This document shows positions 5,475 to 5,967 of a stretch of 5,967 nt of DNA, piece after piece. Made by a program: the position numbers and the translations under genes. The notes under the pieces were generated by a model. The model saw only the letters and a program-made list of their open reading frames with translations. It was not told where the DNA came from and searched no databases. Source of the DNA: Betaproteobacteria bacterium UBA2293 (lineage in GTDB: Bacteria > Pseudomonadota > Gammaproteobacteria > Burkholderiales > Rhodocyclaceae); the NCBI GenBank assembly GCA_002345845.1, contig DDWF01000275.1, positions 12,056 to 18,022 on the forward strand, in the 5' to 3' direction. The number at the start of each line of letters is the position of its first letter. Position 1 is the stretch's first letter.

Positions 5475-5967
5475 ATGACGACCAGCAAGAAACCCACGTT
5501 TAGTTCCGACGTCACGCCCGCAGACGGGCATGAGTCTGCAGTGAAGCTTGGCAAGCCAAGCTTTCAACAAATCATCCTGCGCCTGCAGCAATACTGGAGC
5601 GACCAGGGCTGTGCCCTACTCCAGCCCTACGACATGGAAGTCGGCGCCGGCACCAGCCACACCGCCACCTTCCTGCGCGCCATCGGCCCCGAGCCGTGGA
5701 AAGCCGCCTACGTGCAGCCGTCGCGCCGGCCCAAGGATGGCCGCTACGGCGAAAACCCGAACCGCATGCAGCACTACTACCAGTACCAGGTGGTGCTCAA
5801 GCCGGCGCCGGACAACATCCTCGAGCTCTATCTCGGCTCGCTCGAAGCACTCGGCTTCGACCTGAAGAAGAACGACGTGCGCTTCGTCGAGGACGACTGG
5901 GAAAATCCCACGCTCGGCGCCTGGGGGCTGGGCTGGGAGGTGTGGCTGAACGGCATGGAGGTGACGC
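5475..5967 (+). CDS. glyQ: Glycyl-tRNA synthetase alpha subunit, 5' part
   Basis: The frame is open from ATG 5475 to the window edge (164 codons, with about 300 residues expected in the full protein). GlyQ is the catalytic subunit of the bacterial alpha2beta2 class II glycyl-tRNA synthetase and charges tRNA-Gly in the cytoplasm. Almost every block of E. coli GlyQ is present: [13 protein letters not shown] (50-62), [10 protein letters not shown] (77-86), [20 protein letters not shown] (88-107) and [18 protein letters not shown] (140-157). The conserved core begins at [13 protein letters not shown] (29-41), about 21 residues later than in E. coli, so there is an N-terminal extension rich in Ser, Thr and Lys. 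An in-frame GTG at 5541 (codon 23) would give a normal-length start. Neither start has a clear Shine-Dalgarno. glyS is expected just downstream of the window. Confidence 0.96.
   Translation, partial: MTTSKKPTFSSDVTPADGHESAVKLGKPSFQQIILRLQQYWSDQGCALLQPYDMEVGAGTSHTATFLRAIGPEPWKAAYVQPSRRPKDGRYGENPNRMQHYYQYQVVLKPAPDNILELYLGSLEALGFDLKKNDVRFVEDDWENPTLGAWGLGWEVWLNGMEVT
5544..5563 (+). repeat. Perfect hairpin inside the 5' end of glyQ
   Basis: AAGCTTGGC (5544-5552) and GCCAAGCTT (5555-5563) form a perfect 9-bp inverted repeat with a 2-base centre. A G-U pair (5543 with 5564) could extend the RNA stem. It encodes residues KLGKPSF at the junction between the N-terminal extension and the conserved core, and starts directly after the alternative GTG start at 5541. 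No T-run follows. Its function, if any, is unknown. Confidence 0.6.

Overview
The window looks like chromosomal DNA of a GC-rich Gram-negative bacterium, most likely a betaproteobacterium (a Rhodocyclales-type organism such as Dechloromonas or Azoarcus is my guess). The basis is the gene order phoH-ybeY-corC-lnt followed by glyQ, the protein sequences themselves, and the presence of an outer-membrane lipoprotein pathway enzyme (Lnt). No plasmid, phage, transposase, CRISPR, tRNA or rRNA signal was seen.

Layout: (1) Positions 2-2900, plus strand, hold a tightly packed operon: the 3' end of a PhoH-type ATPase gene (ybeZ-like), ybeY (endoribonuclease for rRNA maturation and quality control), corC/ybeX (soluble CBS-domain protein) and lnt (apolipoprotein N-acyltransferase). 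phoH/ybeY and corC/lnt overlap by 26 and 23 bases, and ybeY and corC are 5 bases apart, so the operon is probably translationally coupled. Its promoter lies upstream of the window. (2) Positions 2878-5136, minus strand, hold two envelope-hydrolase genes, read leftward: an inner-membrane-anchored lytic transglycosylase (upstream) and an exported YiiX/YebB-type permuted NlpC/P60 cysteine hydrolase (downstream). The latter overlaps lnt tail to tail by 23 bases. (3) Positions 5137-5474 are a divergent control region without a convincing gene. It holds a near-consensus sigma-70 promoter for the transglycosylase, two almost identical TGTTGC-N3-GCAACA dyads placed 79 bp apart around that promoter, a nested GC-rich palindrome cluster, and a plausible -10 box for glyQ. 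(4) From 5475 to the window end, plus strand, is the 5' part of glyQ (glycyl-tRNA synthetase alpha subunit), with an N-terminus about 21 residues longer than that of E. coli GlyQ.

The operon and glyQ are housekeeping genes that I recall as neighbours in many betaproteobacteria. The two minus-strand cell-wall genes look like a lineage-specific pair placed between lnt and glyQ. No clearly new biological system is visible. The most unusual material is the regulatory architecture at 5273-5419, the hairpin over the start of the cysteine-hydrolase gene, and the large uncharacterised N-terminal part of that hydrolase.
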